NCBI GenBank assembly: GCA_007258455.2
Contig: VDFB02254892.1
Span: 114,024-178,023, forward strand
Origin: Sequoia sempervirens
Lineage: Eukaryota; Streptophyta; Pinopsida; Cupressales; Cupressaceae
Direction: 5' to 3'
DNA: 64,000 nucleotides
Of this stretch, positions 1 to 12,300 are shown in pieces (position 1 is the first letter of the stretch; each line of letters starts with the position of its first letter). A program made the translations under genes and the position numbers. The notes under the pieces are model-generated. The model was not told the DNA's origin, did no database searches, and saw nothing but the letters and a program-made list of their open reading frames with translations.

Positions 1-816
1 ATGTCAAATCCATGGATTGAAGCTATTCCCTTGACCTATATTATCGACATAAAAATTTCTAAGTTCATCCTTAACTACATCATTTGTCAGTATGGTGTTC
101 CTCAATCCATAATCACAGATAATGGTCGCCCATTCAAAAATCATGAAGTATGTCATCTATGTGAGAAATTCCATATCCAACATCACTTTTCCACTCCCTA
201 TTACCCACAAGGTAACGGCCAAGCTGAGGAATCTAACAAAAAAATCCAAAGAATCCTTAAAAAGACCATCAATGACGCTGGTCATGATTGGAATTTATAG
301 CTTAACCCTAGCCTATGGGCTTACCACACAAGCATCCACACTCCCACTAGTGCCACTTCATATTTTGTGGTCTTTGGTTCTAAAGCCATCTTTTCTATTG
401 AGGTTGAAATTCATTCCCTAAGGGTGTCTCTGAAAGGGCATATTGACAATGAAGAGTACCATGTGTCAAGACTACATGAGCTAGAATTACTATATGAACG
501 AAGAAAAAAGGCACTAGATCACCTCCAAGCATTTCAAAATCATCTTCATCGCATCTATAACAAGAAAGTCTTAAATCAACACTTTGATATTGGTGACCTA
601 GTTTTAATGGAAAATCCATATAATCAAGCAAAAAGAGAAAAACCAGGAAAGTTCGAGCCAAACTGGTTGGGGCCTTACATTGTCACATAAGTCTTTGGAT
701 CAAGAGCATACCAACTTTCTACCCCTGAAGGAGAACCATTGTCAGAGTCAATCAACAGTCTTCATCTGAACCAGGAGCTTTGCCTTAATCATAGAAAATG
801 CAATATATATATATAA
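1..816 (+). pseudogene. Ty3/gypsy (Tat-like) integrase, 3' part of pol
   Basis: One reading frame (frame 1) runs from the window edge to about 788 and is broken by stops at 298-300 and 688-690. It encodes the second half of an integrase core. The motif IITDNGRPF carries the second catalytic Asp and YYPQGNGQAEESNKKI carries the Glu; the first Asp lies outside the window. The C-terminal part follows, with LWAYHTSIHTPTSA, a GDLVLMENP motif and KFEPNWLGPYIVT. The GNGQAE.SNK form is typical of Tat-lineage plant gypsy elements, whereas chromoviruses usually have TDGQTE. Integrase inserts element cDNA into nuclear DNA. The stops make this copy inactive. It is the left part of an element whose 3' LTR appears to begin at 6057. 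Confidence 0.9.
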
Positions 817-3399
817 ATGAAAAATACAAAAAAATCGTTACCTAGATGAAAACTTGGCAAATAGGCATCTTGGTAACATCAAAAAAATTGAAAAATAAAT
901 AAAATAGTAAAGAGGAATAATTCATCCAATAGTGAAAACCACTTCGGTGGTGCTTTGGATAAGTACCATGGTGAAAACCTGGCAAACAAGCACCATGTGT
1001 AGTCGACTTTTCTCCTTCTGTTGTCATTCCAATTTTAATTCCCTTTCATATCACCTATCTTTCACATCCATGTTCCATCTCATTTATCCTCTTCATATCA
1101 CTCATAATAAATGCTTGTCATTTCCATAGTTTGGAATGATTGACATCAAGCACACTTTGCATCCCCATTCCATTCTATTCATGTTAAATTGGTCTTATAC
1201 CCGACCGAGGGCAGGTACTTGAATTATGTCATTTGGATCTTACACTTGTTCAAAGGTCATAAAACCACCAAAAAAGACAAAAAAAATTATAAAATGTCCT
1301 AAAAAAACCCAAAAACATCCAAATAGTCTTCAAAATCCCAAAAATAGAGTCAAAGTCAGTCATGTCAGTTAGTCTTTGTCATGTCGAACTAAATTGCCTT
1401 TGCGACTGGGCATAGGCAAGGCCATCTGTCGATGCACCACTGAGGCATTAGGTCAGTCCTTTTAGATTTGTCAAAATAAAATCATGACTTAGTCCTTTGT
1501 CAATAAAAACAAATTCAAGGGTCAAATTGAACTACAAGGTCTTTGCGCATTGCTGCGTAGGCAAGGCCATATATCAATGAGCCCCTGAGGCCCCCTAAGT
1601 TAGTCCTTTAGGGTTCGTCGCGTTAGTCAAATAATTCAGACATTCTAGTCAAAACACCAAACAGTTGTCAAAAAATCAAGGCAAGTCACGCATCAACAAG
1701 ACAGACAAGCCAACAAGGTCATTAGGTCAAATCAAACAAATTATCAAAATAGTCAAACCATCAAAATAATTAACCTATGTCTTATACAGGATGTGTCCTT
1801 CCTAAAACCAGACATTGTCATTTAGTCAAACCTCGTCATTTGCCTTATACAGATGGTCACATGATCGAAACTAGACTCGACGTCTTATACGATATGTGTC
1901 TTTCTTGAAACCAGGCTTTATCAAAGAATCAACCTATCACTACCCTCAACAATTAAATATCAAACAATCAAACTTTGGCAAACACTCTTACTGGTTGTTG
2001 ACATTGTGGCTTGTTTTGTCTTATTTTTCTCTTTTGGCTTTGTCTTTGAGTTAGGTTACTAGCTTCCTCAAGGATGTCCCATGAAGTATTTATAGGAGCG
2101 ATGATGTCTCGGGACTCTTTTCTTTGACTGTTGCTTGCATATTTCCTTGGCAAAAAGACTGGGGCAACTTAGTCCTTACTATGAGTTAGGACATTCCTTG
2201 TTTGTGACTGTCTATTTTTCGCAAGTGGATGACCTTGCACACCTTGATTTATCTCATGTCATGGTGTTTGTTATCCATTTGTATCATTTTAACACCCAAT
2301 GATGATCAATGCAAGGCCTATTATGTTTTGGAAAAATATTGAATTCATTCTAATACTAATATCCATTTATACTAACATCCATGTCTTCCGCGCTAACACT
2401 TCTTCTTTCTTGCATTATGACAGCATCCTGTGACACATAAAAAAATGATCATTTCATACACATTCATATTAGAAGCATCACTTAAGCATTGTCATACATA
2501 CATACATATTAAATCATACATATAGGTTTCATTTGAAAATACAAAAATATAGACATCTATTGCATTTAGCAATCCATTTTATAGTATACATTTATTATTA
2601 TCTCATTTCACAACAATCATGTATCGCATAGCATATTACTACATTGCATACATTCACATGGGATCACAAATACATAAAATCACATTGCATTTCATAACCA
2701 TAAGCATAGAATCAATACATGACATCCATAGCATCATAAAAGTAAATGAATACATCATCATATAGAATTAAGACATCATCATAGGCTGCATGAATATCAT
2801 AAAGCATGCATCATCATCCATAACGCATATATAATAAAAGACTACATAGCATAGTAAAGAACAACATATCATATAATCACCGCCAAAAATGATATATATC
2901 TCAAAAAAGTGTCACAGTAATAATGTCATAATGTATCTCCTAGAATAGAGCTCGCAAGCTCGATGGATACAAAATACAAGTGTCAAAATAAATAAGTCAA
3001 CAAAGGTCTATCCAGATCTACCATGATCTCCAGAACCTGTGCTGCTACTCTCACCCCAACTAGATCGGCTGTGTGACCATTTATTGTGGGACCAACCACT
3101 ACTAGATGCCACTGATGCACTAGGTGCCCTACGCTCAACTAGGACTGCCTCCTCATACAGGTCTTAGTAATACTACTCTCGCCTCCCTGCTCTAATAAGT
3201 TCCTATGCAATGTCAACGGAAAACCTCGTGCATACGACTGCAAAGTCAATGAACCTTTGATTTGCATCTTGTGTCTGGATCACTGCTCTATCTCTCTCCG
3301 ACTACAAGGTATCTCTCTCTACTTGTAGACTGTCTCTCTCCACCCGTAGAGCCTACAGCCTAGCCTCCAATGCTTGTATTCTAGCTTGCAGACTCGCCA
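817..3399 (+). other. Non-coding 3' region of the Tat-like element
   Basis: I see no coding region in this stretch between the integrase and the antisense ORF. It contains short repeats. Two copies of a phrase ending in gaaaacttggcaa/gaaaacctggcaa occur near 847 and 971. Several copies of GTCTTATAC/GCCTTATACAG phrases occur at 1780-1900. A run rich in CATA words (CATACATACATA, ATAGCAT) lies at 2450-2880. Long non-coding, repeat-rich 3' regions between pol and the 3' LTR are known for Tat-lineage elements. Confidence 0.55.
1383..1622 (+). repeat. Diverged ~125-bp tandem duplication
   Basis: Two diverged copies share the order: TTTGCG, then CATAGGCAAGGCCAT or CGTAGGCAAGGCCAT, a TATC/GTCGATG motif, CTGAGGC, and AGTCCTTTTAG or AGTCCTTTAGG. 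The first is near 1395-1475 and the second near 1540-1615. They lie in the 3' non-coding part of the Tat-like element. Confidence 0.5.
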
Positions 3400-5003
3400 A
3401 CTCCTGATCTCAATCCCATGTACCCACTCTAATCAGTACATCCTCAAATACATCAGCACCATGAAAAATCCTCTCGCATAGGATCTGCTCATCCTTTCCC
3501 ATCTCCTCCTCCTCAAACTTCTCAGCATGCCCTACTATCTCCACATCCATAGCGCCTGCACCCGCTAACACATCAGGTTGCACTGCATTGAGATACTCTC
3601 CCTCTACCTCTACATCTGCCATGACCTCCTCCTATTGGACCTCCTCCTGATGGCCCTCCTCCTGACAGCCCTCCTCATCTCTCTCCTCCTCCTCTCCCTC
3701 CTCTCGGATAAGAGAAAGTGACCCACTCCTCCTCCTCCATAATCTTCACCGATGTCTTCTCCCGCCATCCCCTCCTCTTCTCCCCCTGCCACCATCACCG
3801 CCATCTCCTATGTCTCCTCTGTCATCACCTTGACCACCACCTCCTCTCCCCCTCCCTCTACCTCTCCTTTCCCAAGGACCCTGTACTTGTCTAACCACTG
3901 GCATTGGCTAACCTAGATCTATCAATGGCACAGGCCTATGTGTACACCACCAAGCATCATACTTAGTTGTAGTCCTTGCATTTGTTGTACCTCCTCTCCA
4001 TCCCCAGAGTAAGGCCTAAAACCCATCTATCTATTGCTTTGTTGTCACTACTGCAATCATGGGACCCCATGGCATCACCTCCCTAGATGACCATGTGAAC
4101 ACTGCTAATCCCCGTGGCTCCCCCTACTGCTCACTGAACTATCGAAGAACTCTATCTGGAAAATACCGAGCTTAATAATATGCACTAACTAAACAGTCTA
4201 TCTAATCAAATATCTCTCTTTCCAACACCATGGTAAATGTTGACCTTCATCTGGCCATTACGCACAATCCATCCATGGCCTCCATATAAATTTGACCAGA
4301 GTATCTAACCCATGTCACAAGTAACCAATATTGTCGACATGTATCTTTGTAACTACTCCTCTGTACATATATACATAGGGTACGATACTCTCCAACTGTC
4401 AACCCACTGGTGGACGGAACACTGCAATGTGCTCCTAGGCCCAGACCATCAAAAGGGTAACGTCGTAGCTCATAGACTGTCCCTTCCAATATAATATGTC
4501 ATGCAACTGAAAATACACCATCGCAAGAAAACATGGCCCCCATGCATACATTGTCTCACTAGCCATCATCCTGGCAACATATTCCCCCATCTGACAGGAA
4601 TTCCATGTCCTCGATGATCCAATATCACTATCCTAGCTATCACTGTGCACAGAACGCAGTCAAATCACACATACCATGTAGCTAGTGTCTCCCATCGGAT
4701 CTCATATCGCTCAATCCAAAGTTGTGACACATCATCATATACATAATAGGTGGAAAATGGCCGATACCCCTGGTTAGGATTGTACTAAACCCGCTCACCT
4801 TGGATCGGTAATCGAAGAATCCTGTAGACATCCTCCAGGGTGATTGTAGCCTCTCCTATAGGCAGATGAAATGAACATGTCTCTGAATGCCACCACTCAG
4901 AAAGTGCAATCAACATCCCTCTGTTTTCCCTAATGATGGGCATGAATGTAATGTGAGATAAACCAAGACGCCACAACCTGCGCCTCTCACCACTAGTCAA
5001 CTA
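3400..5003 (-). pseudogene. Antisense plant mobile domain (PMD) ORF inside the gypsy element
   Basis: On the minus strand, 5000-4785 is a stop-free run containing LRRLGLSHI-like text, then GMLIALSEWWHSETCSFHLP, then IGEATITLEDVYRILRLPI. This matches the N-terminal signature of the plant mobile domain (W.ET.TFHLP.GE.TITL.DV..LL.LPI). Degraded downstream pieces at 4489-4247 include the phrase YPFDGLGLGAHCSVPSTSG. A Gly/Arg-rich tail of RGRGRG type is readable at about 3900-3610. Several stops interrupt the whole, and no ATG precedes the first block, so it is a pseudogene. PMD proteins occur as host genes (MAIN/MAIL1 group) and inside transposons. Antisense extra ORFs between pol and the 3' LTR are known in Tat-lineage gypsy elements, and that is exactly this position and orientation. 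Confidence 0.7.
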
Positions 5004-6056
5004 ATCTCGTAATCGATATGTCTCCAACGGTGGTGACTCCCATGTATATATTGGAACTAGGTGAACCTATGGTCAACATGACAAACACTGGGTTAGTTAA
5101 AGTAACCTATCTCAACCTATTGTACACATGTCATAAGAGAAAATCCATCCTAAGTTGGGGTAACCTTAAAATTAATCAATTGTGTCGCATAAATTACACT
5201 TGCATCATAGAGTTTTCAATTGCGTCACAGGATAGCGAATGCGTCTCAAGAGCTCGATTGCGTCGAACACCCAACTCAGTTGTGACCTATACCTACATTT
5301 GTGTCATTCTATAGCAATTGGGGCTAAGCCCTAATCGGTTCTGCACAACTACAGTTAGTTGCATCATGCATACCAAATGCAGTTAATCAAACTCTGAATG
5401 CGTTGAAACCTAACACTTGCATTGCAAAATTGAAAAACCTATCCTAGCCTAAGCGTGTTCTGAATAGTTGCATTGATTCGCAATTGATTGCATTGAACAC
5501 AATAGCATTTGCGGCTATCCCCGAACGACGCAATTGACTATCAAATTTGTACTATGCCTAAAAAATGTGTGAAATTAAAAATTGACAAGATGGGTTTGTA
5601 GCCAGTCACCGAATCTCCTGCGCCCTCTGGTCGTCTGAACGTTTGCACTTTGTAGGCTATGTGCTCACTATGAGGAATTCACTCCATCTTCACTCAGAGC
5701 TCCTAGTATTCCAAGTCTAAATGTGCAAAATGAGCCCTAAAATTTCCAATTTCCTATTTATACCCCATCAAAATTAGGGTGTTAATGGGATTTGTGTTGG
5801 TTGCACTCTGTTTAAGCCTTGAAATGGAATTCTGACTACCCCGATGGTCTTGAAAATCATTTCTTTCGCTGACATAGCATTTTTGCCTATTAATTTGACT
5901 TTTCAGAACAATTTTCAAATTTTTTTGGAAAATTTTGAAAATTTTGTAAAATTCTTCCAAAGGGGCATAAGTCTACCCTACTTACACTAGGGCACCTTTG
6001 ACTCAAATTTCTTTGACACAAATCGATAAACTGCATTGTATCAAAGAGGGGCAAAA
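5004..6056 (+). other. Non-coding region up to the polypurine tract
   Basis: No coding sequence is recognised. A degenerate ATTGCGTC/AATGCGTC word recurs at about 5170-5480. The stretch ends in a polypurine tract (AAGAGGGGCAAAA, 6044-6056) directly before an LTR start. It is probably the last part of the Tat-like element's internal region. Confidence 0.55.
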
Positions 6057-7140
6057 TGTAGACACTAAAAATTGTCCTAGGCCTGCAACTCTTAATAATT
6101 CTTCCATCGTCATTCTTCATAATTAAATAATTTCAATTATTTAATTATTTCCTAAAGTCACATGTCCTTTATTAATTAAATAATCTTAATTTATTTAATT
6201 CATTCATTCTTATCTTTATTCCCCCTCGATTAATTAAATAAATTTCATTTATTTAGTTACGTCACTAATTAAGTCTATCTTCTTTCTAAAATTAAATAAA
6301 TGCTTATTTATTTAATTTATATGTCGTTTTCCACTATAATTAAATGATTACTTTTAATTATTTAATTATTCGTTAGCTTATTCTCTCTTTAATTAAATAA
6401 ATTTTATTTATTTAATTTAATCCAATATCTTGTATTTTAAATTAAATCATTATTTAATTCAAAATGATTCCTCCTTATCACAATCTTCTATAATTAAATA
6501 ATATCTTTATTATTTAATTACTCATTAGCCGCTCAAATTTTAAAAGATTTGATTTTCTCTAACAGACTGCTTTTTTTTTCTCGACCTTATCTTCTACATT
6601 TAGTCCTTATATATCCGCATCTCGATTAATCTCCAACATTGATTAAATTATCTCTAATTTAATCTTGACCATTCATCTTTATCATTTTCTCTAATTTATC
6701 CCTAACCCCATTCCATGCCTCATCTTTTTAATCTTGATTATCGATTAATTATCTCTCGATCTCAGCCTTTCATTCGAAATCGACTTTCCTATAAAAGGGC
6801 TCTATCGTTGTCATTTCATCAATCTTGGAAGCTTTAGAAATCTTAGACATCTTTTACTATTTTTCCATCTTGCTTAGTACATCCATAGCCATTTAAAAAT
6901 CTTCTATATTTTTATATTGCTATTGTCTTTAGGCCATATTTGCATGGTTAAGTAAAATATGAGGGAAAGTATTATACTACAGCAAAATGGAGAAGTGTAA
7001 TGAAGGGGATTCATGGAATGCATGAGGGTTTGGTGAAATATTTCATTTATTTATGCTTTATATTCCATTGTGCTTCATTATTAGCTAGGGTTTTGTTTGT
7101 TTATGATTTGTATTGCTAACCTAATTTTTTCCCTCGCTAT
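6057..7140 (+). mobile_element. 3' LTR of the Tat-like gypsy element
   Basis: The LTR starts TGTAGACACTAAAAATTGTC immediately after a polypurine tract, as expected for a plus-strand 3' LTR. A promoter-like TATAAAAG lies at about 6793. The first third is an array of AT-rich hairpins (listed separately). The right end is uncertain: the sequence from about 7145 belongs to another LTR in the opposite orientation. No second copy of this LTR lies in the window, because the element's 5' part is beyond the left edge. Confidence 0.65.
6118..6525 (+). repeat. Array of AT-rich inverted repeats inside the LTR
   Basis: About eight successive short inverted repeats occur, each of the form (T)AATTAAATAA-spacer-TTATTTAATT(A) and spaced by roughly 40-60 bp. 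Examples lie near 6122-6150, 6170-6202, 6228-6260, 6291-6322, 6340-6368, 6390-6420 and 6490-6520. Each could fold into a small hairpin. Similar motifs recur in the LTR at 7145-8347 and more weakly at 57820-57940. Confidence 0.75.
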
Positions 7141-7144
7141 AGGA

Positions 7145-8347
7145 ACAACGACCCTTTCCCAATCCTGTGATCAGTGAGCTTGTTCCAATCAATTCTATTG
7201 AAGAGAATCGATGAAACTATTCTGATATGTGAATGAAAACATGATTTTAATCTTAAATGAGCACGATGTAAAAGCTAATCTACCATGATTTCATGCTAAA
7301 TGATTCAGATATGCAATTGCTAAACTAATCTAAATGAGATTTAAACCAAAAAATTCAAACCCTAATTATCTAATTAGCTAAATGGATGCATGGAAGCCAT
7401 TAATGGAAGCTAAGCTATTATGCAACTAAAAATGAACCAAGATATGCTAAATGTGAGTAAATTATGAGTGTGAGTGTGAGTGTGAGTGATTTCAACAGCA
7501 TAAGTTTGCTCTGAAAGATGGGTGATGGATCCATTTGTCTCCAATTAGTGACCTATTTATAGGAAAGCAAATGAGAAATGAAGGGTTGAGATCAAAAAAG
7601 CTAACCAATGGTCAAGGATGGAGGAGATAAGAGGCATGGATCATGGATTCTCATCAACGGATGAGAATGCAAGATGAGATTTAATCAAGGGTTCTCATTC
7701 CTTCCAAACAAACACACTTTTGACCTATTTAAGAGGTCAAAGGTTAACTTGCTCAAGAGGTTTCAAGTTTAACTTGCTCAAGAAGCCAAGTGAGAATATT
7801 CCCTTTTTCAAATGATTGGAGGAGAGAGAATATTCTTTGGAATATTCTCATGGGTGAGGAAAAAGGATATTTAGTTAATTAAAACTAAATTTAATTATGC
7901 AAAGGAGGAAAATTCCCTTGGAATATTCCTTTGCAAGTGGGAGGAATTTGGATTAATTAGATAATTGCTAATTAAACAAGGTTTTAATCATGCAATTAGG
8001 GGACTTAGAAGAATAAAGTGATATTCGTTAAATTAAATGATTTAATGAATGGGGGAAAGGTGAAATGACATTTAATTAAATAACTTAGGGTTATTTAATT
8101 AAATAAGACTTAGGGAATTAAATTAAATAGTTTGATTTATCTAATTTAATGAGATGAAATGTTAGCGTGAAAGGGGGGGATTAACCTGATTAAATGAATT
8201 AGGTTAGTGATGCAAATGACATAATTAATTAAATAGCTAGGCTAATTCAATTAATTAAGCAAAAAGAGGATGGATTTGAGAGGAAATGATGTTAGTATAC
8301 CTAATTCGAGTGCATGATATCATTCGGGATATTTTTCAGTTTCTACA
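7145..8347 (-). mobile_element. LTR of a related gypsy element, opposite orientation
   Basis: Read on the minus strand it starts TGTAGAAACTGAAAAATATC at 8347. A TATAAATAG box is present (plus positions about 7553-7562). AT-rich TTAATTAAATAA motifs fill 8020-8260. The plus-strand text GACCCTTTCCCAATCCT near 7150 recurs at the inner end of the LTR near 57285, which supports the same orientation and family type. No polypurine tract precedes 8347 on the minus strand, so this is a solo or truncated LTR. A short GTGAGTGTGAGTGTGAGTG microsatellite lies at about 7469-7489. Confidence 0.6.
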
Positions 8348-9206
8348 ATAATAATAAGATGTAGATTAATATGTATTTCTATTATATATTCACCACCTAA
8401 TATTTATCTTATTTATAAGCATTATTGACAAGACATTTAAATTTTTAATTCATATATTAATAATATTTTTCTTGATGTACTTCCTAATGTACAACAATGT
8501 TACTTTGAATACTATCTATTATTTTCTAGTTCATTTATTAGATTTAATCATCCATTCAAACTCCTCTATATCTATAGGTCAGTAACTAAATAAAATTATA
8601 GTCATTATTATTGGTAAAAAATGTTATTTGTGACTATGACAATATTGTTTTCTTTTTATTTCACGCTAATTATAAGACGGGATATTTCGTTGTATCTCAT
8701 TAAAGATTCAAACCTCCATATATGCATGTTTGTGTCATAATTTTTGTACTTTACATATACGTATACACATAAACGCACCCAGACAAATTACACATCTATA
8801 AATATGTTATTTTATATTTTGAGTTTTTCTAAATATATGTCCCTTGTTTTTTAATTTTAATCATTATTATTTATTAATCATTTTAGGACACCTTTATTGA
8901 AACTTAAGATTTATTTTCTAATTTTAATTTAAATATATGTTAGCTATGTTTTAGCTTTATTTACATATTTCTAAAAATAATTCTTAAATATTGATATAAT
9001 AATACATTAAATTATTAAAACAATCATATCCTTAAGATATGTAATATTTTTTTTTAATATTCAAAATAAAATAACTCTTAAGTTAGTTAAAATATCTTTA
9101 TGTAAATATATTAAATAAAATATCTATTAATAAAAATAAATTAAAATAGTTGTGTACCTTCTCTTATGTAAGGAAGATAGAGTAGCAAAAACAACTTCCT
9201 TTCCAA
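8348..9206. other. AT-rich sequence, no gene seen
   Basis: Very AT-rich, without coding potential or clear repeats on either strand. The 5' LTR expected for the following copia element is not recognisable here. Confidence 0.5.
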
Positions 9207-9332
9207 TGGTGCCAAAGCTTGATCACCTTTGGTTTCAGTTGTGGGTTCTTGAGCTTTTTGCGTTAATCAAGGTTTGAGTGGGAGCTTGTGCAAAGGATAA
9301 TTTGTGATCTTGTTGCAGATATCTTTTTTCAA

Positions 9333-12300
9333 ATGGAAAGCATATCTATCAGAATTGAGGTAGAGAAGTTTTATGGCACAAACTTTGAAATGTGGAAGTT
9401 GAAGATGGAAGATTTGTTGATTGATCAGGATCTATGGGATGTAGTGGATGAAAATTTCTAGAGGCCTACAAATCTAGCTTTGGCTGCAAAATGTGATGTA
9501 ATGGATAGAAAAGCTAAAGGTCTTGTTAGACTATGTCTTGCAGATTCAATCCTGATAAATGTCCACAAAGAATCCACTTCAAAGAATCTTTGGAAGAAGT
9601 TGGGTGAGATATACCAAGCCTAATCTCTAGTAAATAAGATTTTCTTGAGGAAGAAGTTGTATTCCTTGAGAATGGAAGAAGGTGGACAAATTTTCAAGAA
9701 TCTGGAAAAATTCTATATGTTGGTGACTTAGTTGACCTTAGTTAGGTTTAAGATGGACGAAGAAGAAAGGTGCTAAACTTTGTTTTGTTTGCTGCCAGAC
9801 TCACAGGACAGCCTAGTCATGGCCATTGGGAGCACTTCAATCATCTTGAAGATGGAGGATGTTGTTAGTTCTCTACTCTCTGAAGAGATGAGAAAGAAGG
9901 TCTCTCTGAATTCCAAAGAGGATTTGAGTGTTTGAGGAAAACAAAAAGAATGAGGCAAAGATGAGAAGCAGTGTGGCCATTCCAAGTCCAAGAATAAGGA
10001 GAGATCAAAATCTCCAGGTAAGTTCAAGGCAATATGTTGGAACTGTAGAAAATCTAGATACTTTTGAAAGGAATGTAAAGAAGAGAAGAAAAAGAAGAAA
10101 AAGAAAGATTATGATTCTGAGTTTGAAAAGGAAGATGGAGACGACTTTATTGCAGCCTTGGTCACTCGTGCAAGTGATAATGCATGGTTGATAGACTCGG
10201 GTGCATCTTTCCACATGACTCATAATAGAAATTGGTTTAGTAAGTATGAAAACTATGATGGTGGTAAGGTGTATTTGGGTGATAATTCTTTCCTTGACAT
10301 TGTTGGTCGTGGTAGTATTCATGTGAAATTTTCTAATGGTAGAGTTAGACAATATGATGGTGTCTTGCATATCCCAAGACTAGCAAGAGATGGTTTCCAC
10401 TTTTGCAGATGGTCATGGCTTCTGGGTACCCAAGGGTGCTTTGTCTATTGAATCAAAGTTTCCTGCAGAGAAGACCGTGTTATGGTACCAAAGGCTTGGC
10501 CACATTGGATAGAAGGGTTTAAAGGCCTTGAAAAATAAGAACCTTGTTGAGGGGTTGAATGATTCCAATCTAGAGTTTGATTTTTGTGAGCATTGTATTT
10601 ATGGAAAATAGAACCGCGTTTAGTTTTACTTGTCTTCTCATAAGTCTTCATATATCTTGGATCTGATTCATTCGAATTTATTTGGTCCTGTTGATGTTGC
10701 TTTTATTGGTAAATCAGTTTATTATGTTACTTTCATTGTTGATTTCAGTAGGACATGGGTGTATTTTTTAAAGAGTAAATTTGAAGTTTTCAGTCCTTTT
10801 AAGGAGTTCAAGGCTATGGTAGAAACTCGGAATGGAAAGAAAATTAAATGTTTGAGGACTGACAATGGCGGTGAGTACTGTTCTGCAGATTTTGACAAAT
10901 TCTATATAGATTGCGGGATTAAAAGACAAAAGAAAACTTTGTATTCTCCTCGACAGAATGGAGTTGTAGCAAAACGTTGATGGAAAATTCTAGGAGCATG
11001 TTGGGTGGAGCTAATTTAGAACAAAAATTTTGGGTTGAAGTTGTTGCCACTGCTTGTTATTTGATAAATAAATCTCCTACATCAGCACTTGTTGATAAAA
11101 CGCCAATGGAGGCATGGTTGGGGAAAAAGCCTTCACTTAGACATTTAAGATTTTTCAATTGTGAGGCATATGCACACGTGCCTAAGGAGAAGAGAACAAA
11201 GTTGGATTCTAAGGTTGTCAAATGTATCTTAATCGGCTATAGCTATGGTGTGGATACAAGCTTGGGACCCTATTGCACAAAAGGTAATTTATTCTAGAAA
11301 TGTTATTTTTAGAGAGATTAAATCTTCTCCTGTTACTTTTCAACCAGAATGGCATAAAGAAATTGAACATAAAAAGGATGTGATTCAACTTCCTACTATG
11401 CCTAAGAAAGTTGAATCGAGGCCCCAAGATAGACAAGAATTTGAGGATAGCAACCACCTGAAAGGTATGGGTATTCACCTAATGATTGGAAGTGTATATT
11501 TTCTTTGAGTACTAACATTGATGAACCGAGATCTGTGCAAGAGGCTTTGAGTATGAATGATGCAAAGTCCTGGAAAATAGCCATGGATGAAGAGATGGAA
11601 GCTCTTAAAAGAAATGATACATGGGACCTTGTACCATTGCCTAAAGGTCGAAAACATGTTGGATGTAAATAGTTGTTTAAGAAAAAGATTGGTTCAGATG
11701 GAAATGTTGAAAATTATAAGGCATAGTTGGTTGTGAAGGGATACTCTTAGGTTGAGGGTATTGATTATAGTGAGATCTTTTCTCTTGTTGCGAAAATGGC
11801 ATCCATTCAATTTTTATTATCTATTGCAGTAGCTTATGACCTAAAGGTTGAAAAAATGGATGTGAAAATTGCTTTCCTTCATGGTGATTCGGAGGAAAAA
11901 AATTATATGACACAGCTAGAGCACTACATGGTGAAAGGTAAAAGCAAGTTGGTTTGTAAGTTAAAGAAATCCTTGTATGGCCTTAAACAAAGTCCCGGTC
12001 CATGTGGTACCATAAGTTTGATACATATGTGTTGAGTTTGGCATTTGTGCAGTCTAAATCTGATCATTGTGTATATTTTAAATCTGGTGGTGATTGTTTC
12101 CTCGTAATTTCTTTATATGTTGATGACATGTTGTTTGTTGGGAAAGGAAAAGGTTTGATTGCAAAATTGAAATCTCAGCTCTTTGTAAAATTTGAAATAA
12201 AAGATCTTGGTGCAGCAAAACACATATTTGGGATGGAAATCAAAAGAGATCATGAAAATAGAAAGCTATGGTTAGGCCAGAGTAAGTATGTTTGTTCAGT

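Noticed and set aside
3610..3804. Arg-rich minus-strand ORF as an independent basic protein
   Set aside because: It is another frame of the CTCCTC/Gly-Arg-coding tail of the PMD remnant, caused by compositional bias.
7469..7489. GTGAGTGTGAGTGTGAGTG as a regulatory element
   Set aside because: A simple microsatellite of three to four units with no supporting context.
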